Shown in pieces: positions 1 to 8,031 of a stretch of 41,133 bases of DNA. Source of the stretch: Lactobacillus sp. (GTDB taxonomy: Bacteria > Bacillota > Bacilli > Lactobacillales > Lactobacillaceae); NCBI RefSeq assembly GCF_014803895.1, contig NZ_JAAVAU010000003.1, positions 1-41,133 on the forward strand. Reading direction: 5' to 3'. Under the pieces are notes generated by a model. That model was given only the letters and a program-made list of their open reading frames with translations. It did not search any database and was not told the DNA's origin. Made by a program: the position numbers and the translations under genes. Each line of letters opens with the position of its first letter. Position 1 is the stretch's first letter.

Positions 1-113
1 CACCAACTAAACCTTTATCAGGACAAACAGTAAAAGTGATAAGTGCAGTTGCTAAAACGTTGGGTAAGACACCGGGTGAAGTATTAGATGAATTAATTGA
101 ACTAGAAAAGTGA
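1..113 (+). CDS. C-terminal tail of an unidentified gene, possibly an HTH antitoxin (partial)
   Basis: The window opens inside a reading frame that ends at the TGA at 111-113. The last residues (VISAVAKTLGKTPGEVLDEL) look like the end of an XRE-type helix-turn-helix or small antitoxin protein, but too little is present to name it. It is followed by a good intrinsic terminator. The gene start lies outside the window. Confidence 0.4.
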   Translation, partial: PTKPLSGQTVKVISAVAKTLGKTPGEVLDELIELEK

Positions 114-142
114 TATAATAAAAGTTATATACGGAGTATAAT

Positions 143-175
143 AAAAAGCCTGCTAAATTTCAGCAGACTTTTTAT
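143..175 (+). terminator. Intrinsic terminator after the partial gene
   Basis: Arms AAAAAGCCTGCT and AGCAGACTTTTT form a stem with one C-A mismatch around a short AT loop, followed by a T-rich run. It lies 30 bases after the stop at 113. Confidence 0.7.
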
Positions 176-281
176 TTTTGTTGCACGTTCAAAAGCGATA
201 AATGTTGATGTATCAGTTGATTACAACGGTTATATAATACCTTGATTACGAACGCAAGTGGGGTCATCCTAGAGTAATTTG

Positions 282-297
282 TAATCTATATAGATTA
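282..297. repeat. 16-bp perfect palindrome TAATCTATATAGATTA
   Basis: The sequence equals its own reverse complement. It lies in the gap at 114-345, where I see no convincing gene. It could be a dyad operator or a chance AT-rich palindrome. Confidence 0.4.
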
Positions 298-345
298 TCA
301 AGACTAACTGAGTGATTCTGATATGAACCCTAAAATTAGGACATA

Positions 346-579
346 TTATTGAGCACATCTTTCTTTTATGTAAGTATCTACTTCACGTTGTAATATTTTA
401 CATTCAATAAGCTTTTTGGCAAACTTTTCTCGTTCTTTTAATTCTTTTTGGAGTTCTGCTTTTGAATATTTATCTATAAAATAGCCAATTTCTGGTGGTC
501 TATTGTTAGTAGTTAAAAGATTTAAACTATAACATAAACGATGAAAATAATTTCCTGAATCCTCAGCCAAACAAATCAA
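346..579 (-). CDS. Small hypothetical protein, possibly a remnant
   Basis: A 77-residue frame with a charged, probably helical C-terminal half (KELKEREKFAKKLIECK). I recognise no family. The ATG at 579 lacks a clear ribosome binding site and the gene sits among broken toxin-antitoxin genes, so it may be the end of a longer gene whose 5' part is lost. Confidence 0.3.
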   Translation of the reverse strand: MICLAEDSGNYFHRLCYSLNLLTTNNRPPEIGYFIDKYSKAELQKELKEREKFAKKLIECKILQREVDTYIKERCAQ

Positions 580-676
580 GTTATGACTCTAAGTAGTGAT
601 GATCCTTAATTAATATCATGTTAAGTTCTTGACTTAATGATATTAACTTTTAATATATTAATTTATTTACCACTAC

Positions 677-1073
677 TTATGATTGTTGCATATTACGTAA
701 AGCATCAGTCACAACTTTAGAAACATTAATTTTGTTTTTCTTAGCCCAATTATTTAAATTTTCTGGAATAGATACATTTCTTCTGACAGTTTTTATTTTG
801 ATTTAACCATTTATCCATATTCACAGGGACCCACATAATGAAATCATCCTTTTCAAGCTTCCATTTTCTAGGGTCTTGTACTTCTGGATATTCAGTATCA
901 AAAATCATGGTGGCGATTGCATCTTCTGCATGTATCATCGCTTCTTGTAAACTGGTGCCATCGGTCACCATACCTTTAATATTAGGCGAAACAACGCTGA
1001 AATAATGTCCTGTTTCATCATTGCATTCTGTAACAATGACGGGATAGATAAGTTCCTTACTTTTTTCATTCAT
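677..1073 (-). pseudogene. HicB-family antitoxin, frameshifted between its two domains
   Basis: HicB antitoxins neutralise HicA mRNA-cleaving toxins and repress their own operon. Residues 1 to about 90 read as the HicB fold (YPVIVTECNDETGHYFSVVS, then a DGTSLQEAMIHAEDAI helix). At the T5 run at 790-794 (A5 on the coding strand) the frame shifts. Removing one A (or adding two) restores a C-terminal ribbon-helix-helix DNA-binding segment (TVRRNVSIPENLNNWAKKNK, then INVSKVVTDAL) ending at the TAA at 677-679. As it stands the protein ends after 107 residues with an unrelated tail and no DNA-binding domain. I find no HicA reading frame in the roughly 400 bases on either side, so this is an orphan remnant, a slipped tract or a sequencing error. 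Confidence 0.8.
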
Positions 1074-1201
1074 TAGATAATTTTAAAAGAATATGCCAAA
1101 CAAACGAGTTGTAAAGTCGTTTAATTATAAATGATTCACTTTCTTTATTTATAAGACAAGTTTGTCATGCCTATTAAGTTTTGACTGAGCGTCTTGAATG
1201 A

Positions 1202-1388
1202 TTATTGTTCCGTACGTTTGCTTAACTCTTCATCATACATCAAAATTTTTGCAATCTGGATGTAGAAGTTTTTTATGTCCATCACTTTTAGAAACTGATC
1301 TTTTAAGCATAATAAACCATTTTTAGTTTTGTTAGCGCATTCTTTTATTTCCTTTCCTTGATTTCTGTATAAATTATACAGAAAAGGC
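1202..1388 (-). pseudogene. Unidentified gene fragment without a start codon
   Basis: An open minus-strand frame of about 60 codons ends at the TAA at 1202-1204 (…ILMYDEELSKRTEQ) and has protein-like composition. It has no start near its 5' limit: a TAG blocks it upstream and the only Met is internal. I read it as a relic in the same decayed region. The rest of 1074-1461 shows nothing else I can support. Confidence 0.25.
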
Positions 1389-1461
1389 TATATCTAATGA
1401 AGAAAAGTACAAAATTTTTATACATAAAATATAAATAATATTTTTAACTTAATTTCATACA

Positions 1462-1763
1462 TTACTTAAGATCCTCTGCACGATTTTTCATATAATTCAT
1501 CAAATCTTTATTATTAGTAAAACCAGGAGTATTATCTTCAATTAAGCCCATATCTTTAGCTTCAGCTAAAAGAAGTGCTCTTTTAGTTTCTTTAGTAGGA
1601 GTATCGGAATTAGTGGTAAGAGAAAAGGGAATACCTTTTTGTTTAATAATTTGCTTAAAGTAGATTTTTATACTTGTTGAAACATCTAGACCTAATTCAT
1701 CAAGTATTTTTTCACTTCATCATGATCTTTTTCGTTAGCGCGGTAACTATATGTATGTGACAT
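1462..1763 (-). pseudogene. RelB/DinJ-family antitoxin, frameshifted near the N-terminus
   Basis: RelB/DinJ antitoxins are ribbon-helix-helix proteins that bind a YafQ/RelE-type toxin. The ATG at 1763 has a good site (AAAGGATG at about 1771-1778), but the frame stops after 13 codons at a TAG. Adding one base to the A6 tract (T6 at 1707-1712 on the plus strand) opens a roughly 100-residue frame to the TAA at 1462. It contains KKILDELGLDVSTSIKIYFK and IIKQKGIPFSLT, the classic RelB/DinJ pattern in which the N-terminal part is the DNA-binding motif. No intact toxin gene follows; downstream is only the 1202-1388 fragment. Confidence 0.8.
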
Positions 1764-1800
1764 AATAATACATCCTTTCTGTCTCTATAAATTTACTTTT

Positions 1801-1828
1801 ATTATACTACGATATACATACATTGTAT
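1801..1828 (-). promoter_or_regulatory. Promoter and likely autoregulatory palindrome of the RelB-like gene
   Basis: On the minus strand a TATAAT -10 (plus 1801-1806) precedes the RelB-like ATG. Just upstream lies an 11-bp palindrome, ATACA-T-TGTAT (1818-1828), in the position of the -35. RelB-type antitoxins usually repress their own promoter, so an operator role is a reasonable inference. Confidence 0.4.
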
Positions 1829-1839
1829 TTTTACTCTAC

Positions 1840-2170
1840 TTAAACAAACATATTTTGAAGAAGGAATCGTTTCAATTTTTTCAATGAATTTCTTCTACTT
1901 TTATTTTTTTCTTGGTATATATTTATTTTATCTAATAAATTGCCTATAACTTTTTGTTCTTTATTAGATGGTATTTTAATCATAAATTTAGTAGAAAAAT
2001 CTTTAACCACATGCGGAATATTAGGAGTGCGAAAATTAAAATAAATTTTATTTTGATTACTTTTTAAAAAATGATATAAGTAAGAACTTGAGTATTTAGG
2101 GAAATATGCTTTTAAAGTAGAATCTAAAGCATCTTCAATTCCACGATATACAGTACCGGATTTCGGGTGA
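1840..2170 (-). pseudogene. Type I restriction-modification specificity subunit (HsdS), C-terminal fragment
   Basis: Minus-strand frame ending at the TAA at 1840-1842. The visible part reads SGTVYRGIEDALDSTLKAYF, then FNFRTPNIPHVVKDF and IPSNKEQKVIGNLLDKI, then a charged helix. This is the pattern of the last part of a target-recognition domain and the conserved distal repeat of HsdS (the IPP/S-x-x-EQ-x-x-I-x-x-L-L motif). The N-terminal recognition domain, central repeat, HsdM and HsdR are absent. The fragment is cut at about 2160-2170, where an unrelated nuclease fragment begins on the other strand. Confidence 0.75.
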
Positions 2171-2487
2171 TGGGCTATGGTTATTTAACTAATGATGACT
2201 TTAGAACTACACGTGTTGCTATTCAGGCTAAACGTTGGAATATAAATAATATGATTTCATCCCCTGAAATTGACAAATTTAGAGGATCAATGGATAAATT
2301 TAGGGCTGAATATGGTGTATTCATTACTACATCTTCTTTCACTAGAGAAGCAGTTAAAGCAGCCCGTTCAGGAACTAGAATTATAACCTTAATTGATGGC
2401 GAAAAGTTATTAGATTTAACTGCAAAGTACCAAGTATTTGTTACTCCTAAGACTATATACGAGTTGGATAAAACATTTTTTAAATAA
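2167..2487 (+). pseudogene. Mrr-type restriction endonuclease, C-terminal fragment
   Basis: Residues VAIQAKRWNINNMISSPEID, then KFRGSMDKFRAEYGVFITTS and GTRIITLIDGEKLLDL, match the Mrr_cat nuclease fold. The Q-x-K of the PD-(D/E)xK active site is visible (QAK), followed by the conserved S-S-P-E-I and F-I-T-T-S-S-F segments. The upstream winged-helix domain and the catalytic Asp region are missing: the frame emerges directly from antisense HsdS sequence at about 2165. The nominal GTG/ATG start at 2167/2170 has no ribosome binding site. A truncated, probably inactive relic. Confidence 0.8.
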
Positions 2488-2631
2488 AGTTAGTGATCAG
2501 AGCAGCAAACTAAGCCATTACTAGTAGGGCTATATTGAAGTTAATAACTAAGCTCTATGGGGATGGGTTATAGCTTCTGGATAAACTGATTAATCTAGAG
2601 TATGAGAACTAAATTAAGTCAAATAAAAACG

Positions 2632-2660
2632 GCCTACTGAATTTCAGTAGGCTTTTTATT
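2632..2660 (+). terminator. Intrinsic terminator
   Basis: GCCTACTGA and TCAGTAGGC form a perfect stem followed by TTTTTATT. The 140 bases between the Mrr fragment and this hairpin contain nothing I can assign. Confidence 0.75.
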
Positions 2661-2693
2661 GAATATAGTTTACACTAAATAAGTACAGTATGG

Positions 2694-2699
2694 TATAAT
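2694..2699 (+). promoter_or_regulatory. -10 element of the tRNA-Ser promoter
   Basis: TATAAT lies 13 bases before the tRNA. The best upstream partner is TTTACA at 2669-2674 with a long 19-bp spacer, so the -35 is weak. Confidence 0.5.
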
Positions 2700-2711
2700 T
2701 AACAAAGTTAT

Positions 2712-2799
2712 GGAGAGTTGGCAGAGTGGTAATGCACCGGACTCGAAATCCGGCGAACCGGCTTATACCGGCGCGCAGGTTCAAATCCTGTACTCTCCT
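2712..2799 (+). tRNA. tRNA-Ser (anticodon CGA)
   Basis: The acceptor arms GGAGAGT (2712-2718) and ACTCTCC (2792-2798) pair. The anticodon stem CCGGA/TCCGG encloses the loop CTCGAAA, giving anticodon CGA for UCG codons. A long variable arm (CCGGC…CCGG) and a T-arm with TTCAAAT follow, both typical of class II serine tRNA. CCA is not encoded. The base after the acceptor is T, whereas bacterial serine tRNAs normally have G at position 73. Confidence 0.92.
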
Positions 2800-2810
2800 T
2801 TTATAAAATT

Positions 2811-2850
2811 AAGATGTCGCTTAGCTCTAGGACTTAGCGGCATCTTTTTT
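2811..2850 (+). terminator. Terminator after tRNA-Ser
   Basis: AAGATGTCGCTTAG and CTTAGCGGCATCTT form an imperfect 14-bp stem followed by a T6 run. It also faces the end of the minus-strand gene at 2880. Confidence 0.65.
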
Positions 2851-2879
2851 GCTTTCCACAGAATAAAATTTACTAGCCA

Positions 2880-3623
2880 TTAAAATGTGGCTTCATTTTT
2901 CATTTGTTCATAGCGTTCAGCTAAACTCATGTAGTAGTAAGGTTGGCTATAGACATGTGACAAACTTAATGTTACTACTGCTAATAATTTCCATGGCAAA
3001 AAGCTGATGATTAACTGCATATTTTCTTTCAGCCATGGCTTAGATATTTGAAAACTACGTCTAAGTACTTCAAAACTTGTTAGTTTAGGTTCATCAATAA
3101 TTAATAAGAATATAGAAAAGAATAGTGATTCATACATTACATCTCCTAGATACCAAAGGATAATACTCAATAGTGTAAGCATTATTAATATAGGCTTGGT
3201 AAGAAATTGATTAATAATGAGACGATAATCAAAGGTAGAAAGTGTATGATGGTGTAAAAACCATATAAATATTGGTTTTGTTTGAAAGAGAAGAATGCTA
3301 ATAGTTATTAAAGCAGGTATTAAGAAGCAGATACGAATAATTAAAGAATATGAGCTAAGCTTAAATATTTTTTCCCATGGAATTATATGACCATTTGTTA
3401 ATTTATTTTCTTTTGTAAGATAAACTGCGAGACGCATAGCATTTTTGATTACTAGATATAGAAACATTAAGGGGAGGGCCAAAAATAAGGCAATTTTTTT
3501 GCTAATCTTGATTAGAACTCCAAATAATAAAATAAAGATCATTAAGATAATCATCTTATCCCAATTGCCATGTAACGACTGTTTGGCTTTCTTTTTATCA
3601 TTAGACACTTTTTGATTTCCCAT
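2880..3623 (-). CDS. DUF975-like polytopic membrane protein
   Basis: 247 residues with a basic N-terminus (KKKAKQSLHGNWDKM) and about five to six hydrophobic segments, including two at residues 25-60, one at about 95-113 and one at about 145-175. The C-terminal pattern (SFEVLRRSFQISKPWLKENM, then a hydrophobic stretch and QPYYYMSLAERYEQM) resembles DUF975 integral membrane proteins, whose function is unknown. The ATG at 3623 has its nearest purine-rich site (GAAAGG) about 14 bases upstream, which is long. It is monocistronic. The family call is from pattern only. Confidence 0.55.
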   Translation of the reverse strand: MGNQKVSNDKKKAKQSLHGNWDKMIILMIFILLFGVLIKISKKIALFLALPLMFLYLVIKNAMRLAVYLTKENKLTNGHIIPWEKIFKLSSYSLIIRICFLIPALITISILLFQTKPIFIWFLHHHTLSTFDYRLIINQFLTKPILIMLTLLSIILWYLGDVMYESLFFSIFLLIIDEPKLTSFEVLRRSFQISKPWLKENMQLIISFLPWKLLAVVTLSLSHVYSQPYYYMSLAERYEQMKNEATF

Positions 3624-3719
3624 TGCTTATAAAATAACCTTTCATAATTATAATTACTAATAATTTTAGCATGGAAGATACTAAAAACGGTGATAGGTAG
3701 CTTTTTAACATAAGACAAT

Positions 3720-3759
3720 AAAACCCTCTTACATAAATTTTACTGTAGGAGGGTTTTAT
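3720..3759. terminator. Terminator of the DUF2974 gene
   Basis: AAAACCCTC and GAGGGTTTT arms, with an imperfect inner stem, flanked by A and T runs. It works best for the minus-strand gene ending at 3769. Confidence 0.7.
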
Positions 3760-3768
3760 TACGTTAAA

Positions 3769-5364
3769 TTATCGATGACTTTTTGGCATTTTTTTGCGTT
3801 GTGAAAATAATTCTAAGATCAATTTAAATAAACCATAGACTACTAAAAAGATACCAACGAGTACAATAGTTTTTGTATTAAAGGAGTTGGGACTGATGAT
3901 AATCATAATTCCTGCCGCAAAAGCTAGCAAACCTTCAATTGTATCAACAATCTTTTTGAAAATGAATGATGATCTTTTTAAAATAACCTGACGTAATTTT
4001 ATATAGGCAAAGCCAATAAGGAAAATGCCTAAGACATAATGAGCTAAAAAGCCCAGTAATTTATTATTAGAAATAATGCCAATCGATAAGGCAAAAACTA
4101 TCAAATATGAAATAATGAAAAAACGTTTTTGCTGAGTTTTAAATTTTGAAGTAGCAATATCTAAAATATGACTAGCACTCCAAAAAATTCCAAATAGTGA
4201 AGCTAGAAAACCAAATGAGCGATATGAATAGTTAGGGAAAGTTAGATTGATAACCCCTAAAATAATCATCCCCCAACCAATCAACGATTCTCGTGTAATG
4301 AAGAGTCGATCGAGATGTAAACCACGAATGCTAGACCAAATTGTGTGCCATAAACTACCTAAAACAAATCGCGTTCTACGAGAAGAATCAGTTAAGGAAA
4401 AGAGTATAGCACCAAAACCACCAAAGCCATTTTTATTTAATTCAGTTATTTTTTCGGATCCGCTGGCAGCTAGAGCACCAAATAAATCATTAGTTAATGA
4501 TTCGCGTTCTTCTGGTGTAGCTTCTTCAATCCATTTATTAATCATTTGATTATAGATAACGGATTGTGGGTTGCGATGTTTACTAGTGACAAATTTGGAA
4601 CTTTCTACTTCCCAGCTTAATGGATCGTGTTGAGCTAATTGTGTTCGATTAGAAACAACAATAGTAGCATCTTCGCCTTCTTCAGGCTCAAATAAGCGGC
4701 CAATAATACTGAATTCAGGGACATATCGTTTGATTTTCGTATGTACTTCATCGACTCGTTTACTTAGTCCTGGACTATCATAGGTATAAACGGCTGCTAT
4801 TTTATTTTTTAAATTTGTAGGCAAGTTTAATGCAGCAAATTCTGCCAAATTTCCACCTTTAGAGTGTCCAACTAAAGTATATAATGTATCATCGTGAGAA
4901 ATAATCTTTTGTACATATGATAAAGCAGCTGCTTGAGCTGCAGTAGTTTTAAAACTAATCTCGAAATCTTCTTTCCAGCCGACAATTGTGTCATCAGTTC
5001 CACGAAAAGCAAGATAATGTGTATTATCAGAAAGCCTAATTTTGATTGCGCTAAATTGAGTTTCATGAGTCAAAGTCTCTATATAAAAAGAGAGTTTAGC
5101 ATCAGAGAAACGCTTAGACTGGGACATTAGTTTGAGTAATTCTTTTTGTCCTGGACTATTCTTGCGAAGTTGACCAGTTTTAAAATATTCTTGTGCAGCA
5201 TCTTTGAGTGTAATTTCTTTATTATTATTGGAAACGATGCCTTTAAAATCTATATATGATAAAACAGCAAATACTAGCCCATCAACTTCTCCAAATGGGA
5301 GTGCATTAAGACTAATATCTCCACGCCATTTGATATAGGATAAAATATTATTTGTATTGTCCAT
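3769..5364 (-). CDS. DUF2974 (Mbeg1-like) alpha/beta-hydrolase with a membrane-spanning C-terminus
   Basis: 531 residues in two parts. Residues 1 to about 290 are a lipase-like alpha/beta hydrolase with nucleophile elbow GHSKGG (LVGHSKGGNLAEFAAL) and a preceding YLAFRGTDD strand typical of class 3 lipase-like DUF2974 proteins. A catalytic His near LSWEVESSKF/KHRNPQS is plausible but not certain. Residues from about 360 on form six to seven hydrophobic helices resembling the DUF308/HdeD fold. No signal peptide precedes the hydrolase, so that domain probably faces the cytosol. The start at 5364 has AAAGGATGG about 8 bases upstream. Substrate unknown. Confidence 0.75.
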   Translation of the reverse strand: MDNTNNILSYIKWRGDISLNALPFGEVDGLVFAVLSYIDFKGIVSNNNKEITLKDAAQEYFKTGQLRKNSPGQKELLKLMSQSKRFSDAKLSFYIETLTHETQFSAIKIRLSDNTHYLAFRGTDDTIVGWKEDFEISFKTTAAQAAALSYVQKIISHDDTLYTLVGHSKGGNLAEFAALNLPTNLKNKIAAVYTYDSPGLSKRVDEVHTKIKRYVPEFSIIGRLFEPEEGEDATIVVSNRTQLAQHDPLSWEVESSKFVTSKHRNPQSVIYNQMINKWIEEATPEERESLTNDLFGALAASGSEKITELNKNGFGGFGAILFSLTDSSRRTRFVLGSLWHTIWSSIRGLHLDRLFITRESLIGWGMIILGVINLTFPNYSYRSFGFLASLFGIFWSASHILDIATSKFKTQQKRFFIISYLIVFALSIGIISNNKLLGFLAHYVLGIFLIGFAYIKLRQVILKRSSFIFKKIVDTIEGLLAFAAGIMIIISPNSFNTKTIVLVGIFLVVYGLFKLILELFSQRKKMPKSHR

Positions 5365-5470
5365 ATTTGTTATCCATCCTTTACTCTCATCTTTATTTTA
5401 CCGCTTCTGGTGGGTAAGCTGCTACTTTTAGTTTATAAATGAATTGATTTAAAGTACACATAAACTCGGG

Positions 5471-5489
5471 TTGATTAGTTATGAATCAA
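5471..5489. repeat. Inverted repeat TTGATT-N7-AATCAA in the divergent intergenic region
   Basis: A 6-bp dyad between the divergent DUF2974 and SLAP genes (5365-5688). It could be an operator. Nothing else in this gap reads as coding. Confidence 0.3.
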
Positions 5490-5613
5490 AATTTAATTAT
5501 TGTGAAGTGTGAATAATTGAATCATCTATTTTAATGTTTAGAGTTAAATATTATCTGCTAAAATTGTAAAATTTTTAAAAATATAAAATTAACAATTCTT
5601 AAACTTTTTATTG

Positions 5614-5643
5614 TTGCCATCTAAGTAATTGATAGCCTATAAT
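5614..5643 (+). promoter_or_regulatory. Promoter of the SLAP surface protein
   Basis: TTGCCA (5614-5619), an 18-bp spacer and TATAAT (5638-5643), about 45 bases before the start codon. A close match to the vegetative sigma factor consensus, consistent with a well-expressed surface protein. Confidence 0.65.
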
Positions 5644-5688
5644 ATAAGCGTTGAATAAATTTTTTGCGATATTCGGAGGAATTCAACA

Positions 5689-7602
5689 TTGAAGAAAAAC
5701 GAAAAGAAACTTAGATTTTCAATTAGAAAATTAGCTGTTGGTGCAGCTTCAGTTGCTATCGGTGCAACCTTACTTGGCGTAGCTAGTCAAAACCAAGAAG
5801 TTCAAGCTGCTGATACTACTGCAACTACTTCGACTACTTCAAGCCAAGATTCTCTTAAAATTGAGAATATGACAGTGCATATGACTGATGCAGAATTTGC
5901 CAAAATTAATGATGATGGCTTTTTCAATGAAAACAGCACTAATGCTCAAATTGTGACTGATTTTGCAAAACAAGTTCAAACTGCAAATCCTGGTTATGAA
6001 GTAACTGCCGAAGCTGAACAGGGTGAAGTTATCGTTAAAAAAGATGGCACTACTGTTAAAACTATTAAAGTTGCAGAATACTTAGTAAATGCAGGTACAC
6101 TTGCTACTACTACTAAATTCGTAACTCCAAATACTAGTGATGAGTTATTCGTTCCTGTTAAGGTTAAAAGTCTAACTTCATTAACTACGAGCGAATTTAG
6201 TCAAGTAGAAAAATTGATCAAGTCTTTGAACTCTAATGTTGAATCTGTTACTCAATCTGGTACTAAAGCAATTATTAAGTTTACTGATGGTTCAACTAAG
6301 AATCTTTCTAATAAGACTTTAGTAAACGAAGGTTGGATTAGTACTTTTAACAGAACTGGTAGTTTAAACACTTCTGCAACTACGGTTCGTCTTTCAGATG
6401 AAAAAGTTGTTGTAAAAGACGCTAAGAATTTAACTGATGAAGAAAAAGCTCAAGTAATTGAAAGCCTTGAAAATGCTAACAGTGGCCTTTCTGATAAAGC
6501 AACTATTAAGGTTTCCGATGACGGCTATGTCAGAGTTACTTTCAATACTACCCAAGGTGGTTTTACTTGGTTACAACCTAGTGATGTTATAACTACTGAT
6601 ACAACCACTAAGGTTAATGGTACTGTTAAGGTAAAGACGAATACTCGTTTGTATACTGAAGCTGGTAAAATTACCAAAACTACTGTAAAGAAAAATAGTA
6701 GTTGGAAGACTACTTCTAAGAAGATAATGAATGGTAAGACTTATTACCGAATTGATTCTAATAAGATGTGGATTCCAGCTTCTAGGGTAACATTTACTGC
6801 TACTAAGACAGCTGCTACTGTTAAGGTTACTTATAAATCTGCTAAGAACACAGTAACTATCAAGGATGGTATTACTAAAGTTTCACTTTATGACCATAAC
6901 TTGAAGAAAGTTACTACTACTAAATCCGGTTCCACATTCTATACCACAATGGTAAGAATGGAAAATGGAAAGATTGTTGCTTACCGTTACAAGACTAACC
7001 AATGGATTAAAGTTAGCGATATTGCAAAAGTAGCTGCAGGTAAGACATCAACTACTTCTACTACTAAAACTACTTATCCTGCATATGCTGCAACTGTAGT
7101 ACTTAAAGATGATGCGAAAAAGAAAGTATCACTTTATGATTACAAGTTAAGTAAGGTTACTGCTACACTTTCAAATGTTTCATACGTATATACTACTAAT
7201 GTTAAGAAAGTAAATGGTAAAGTTGTTGCTTACCGTTACAAGACTAATCAATGGATTAAAGTTGAAGATGTAGCTAGTGCAACTGCTGGTCACAAGAAGC
7301 CTACTATTAGTTCTACTTCTTCAAAGACCACTTCAACTGAAACTACTACTACTAAGAAAACAACTACTAAAACCAGTAGTACAACTAAGTCACCTAAGAT
7401 GACTGCATCCAAGGAAACTTGGAAAGTGGGTTACAAGAACGTTCAAGCTTACTTAATGGACGCTTCTGGTAAAAAAACTAAAAACATTGCATATGGTAAA
7501 AAGGTTAACGCTGTAGCTGTTGGTACTATTAATGGCCAACGTGCTTGGAAGCTAAGTGATGGTAGCTACATTTATGCTAAGTACCTTGTACCTGTAAAGT
7601 AA
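5689..7602 (+). CDS. SLAP-domain surface protein with YSIRK-type signal peptide
   Basis: 637 residues, starting at TTG (5689) with GGAGG 9 bases upstream. The N-terminus has a YSIRK-type secretion signal (FSIRKLAVGAASVAIGATLLG) with likely cleavage after VQAA near residue 40. Residues 45 to about 300 form repeated alpha/beta modules of unknown fold. From about 308 on there are four SLAP-like repeats (about 308-365, 385-445, 467-527, 570-637). Repeats 2 and 3 share AYRYKTNQWIKV exactly. A Thr/Ser/Lys-rich linker (about 528-568) separates the last repeat. There is no LPxTG sorting signal, so it is probably held non-covalently to cell-wall polymers by the SLAP repeats, as known for Lactobacillus S-layer-associated proteins. 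Ligand unknown. Confidence 0.88.
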   Translation: MKKNEKKLRFSIRKLAVGAASVAIGATLLGVASQNQEVQAADTTATTSTTSSQDSLKIENMTVHMTDAEFAKINDDGFFNENSTNAQIVTDFAKQVQTANPGYEVTAEAEQGEVIVKKDGTTVKTIKVAEYLVNAGTLATTTKFVTPNTSDELFVPVKVKSLTSLTTSEFSQVEKLIKSLNSNVESVTQSGTKAIIKFTDGSTKNLSNKTLVNEGWISTFNRTGSLNTSATTVRLSDEKVVVKDAKNLTDEEKAQVIESLENANSGLSDKATIKVSDDGYVRVTFNTTQGGFTWLQPSDVITTDTTTKVNGTVKVKTNTRLYTEAGKITKTTVKKNSSWKTTSKKIMNGKTYYRIDSNKMWIPASRVTFTATKTAATVKVTYKSAKNTVTIKDGITKVSLYDHNLKKVTTTKSGSTFYTTMVRMENGKIVAYRYKTNQWIKVSDIAKVAAGKTSTTSTTKTTYPAYAATVVLKDDAKKKVSLYDYKLSKVTATLSNVSYVYTTNVKKVNGKVVAYRYKTNQWIKVEDVASATAGHKKPTISSTSSKTTSTETTTTKKTTTKTSSTTKSPKMTASKETWKVGYKNVQAYLMDASGKKTKNIAYGKKVNAVAVGTINGQRAWKLSDGSYIYAKYLVPVK

Positions 7603-7947
7603 TTATTAATTAAATTGTTCATAACTAAACTAATATTTTTATCAAAATATAAGCCAAATAGTTATTTTGTTTTATGAAAGTAAAGTTATGCTTTAATACG
7701 AAAAGGCGATATTTGAAGGGTATTGCTCGAGGTGAATTTTTCGATATTAAATTTACGTAAAAAAGTTAATTTTATCGACAAAAAGCAATATAATTATCAA
7801 TAAGAAATACATTTAATTTCGATCTTGGAAAATTTCACGAAAATTTATTAGTTTTTGTAAGTTTCTATAGCTGCAAATCTAATGAAGTTTCTTGAATCTG
7901 ACATGTTCAGGGAAGAGAACGACTTTAAATTGTATAATAAAATATAA

Positions 7948-7986
7948 GAAAGCTGGAATTTATCTAGAGGGTAAACAGCTTTTTTA
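7948..7986 (+). terminator. Hairpin with T-tail upstream of the convergent terminator
   Basis: AAAGCTG … CAGCTTTTTT with a 20-base loop. A TATAAT at 7932-7937 sits just before it, but no gene lies between. The rest of 7603-7947 is AT-rich and I see no gene in it. It could be the real end of the SLAP transcript or of a small RNA. Confidence 0.4.
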
Positions 7987-7994
7987 TTTTAATT

Positions 7995-8031
7995 AAAAAC
8001 CACCTACTTCAATTGAAGTAGGTGGTTTTTT
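7995..8031. terminator. Long perfect palindromic terminator of the ECF operon
   Basis: The arm ACCACCTACTTC and its perfect complement GAAGTAGGTGGT enclose only AATT and are flanked by A and T runs. It lies at the stop codon of the EcfT gene and can act in both directions. Confidence 0.85.

Noticed and set aside
2700..2860. tRNA-Ser as an integration site of a mobile island covering the left end
   Set aside because: No integrase gene and no duplicated tRNA 3' end are visible in the window.
4247..4549. Plus-strand reading frame inside the DUF2974 gene
   Set aside because: Antisense shadow of a strong coding frame, with no ribosome site and no recognisable protein.
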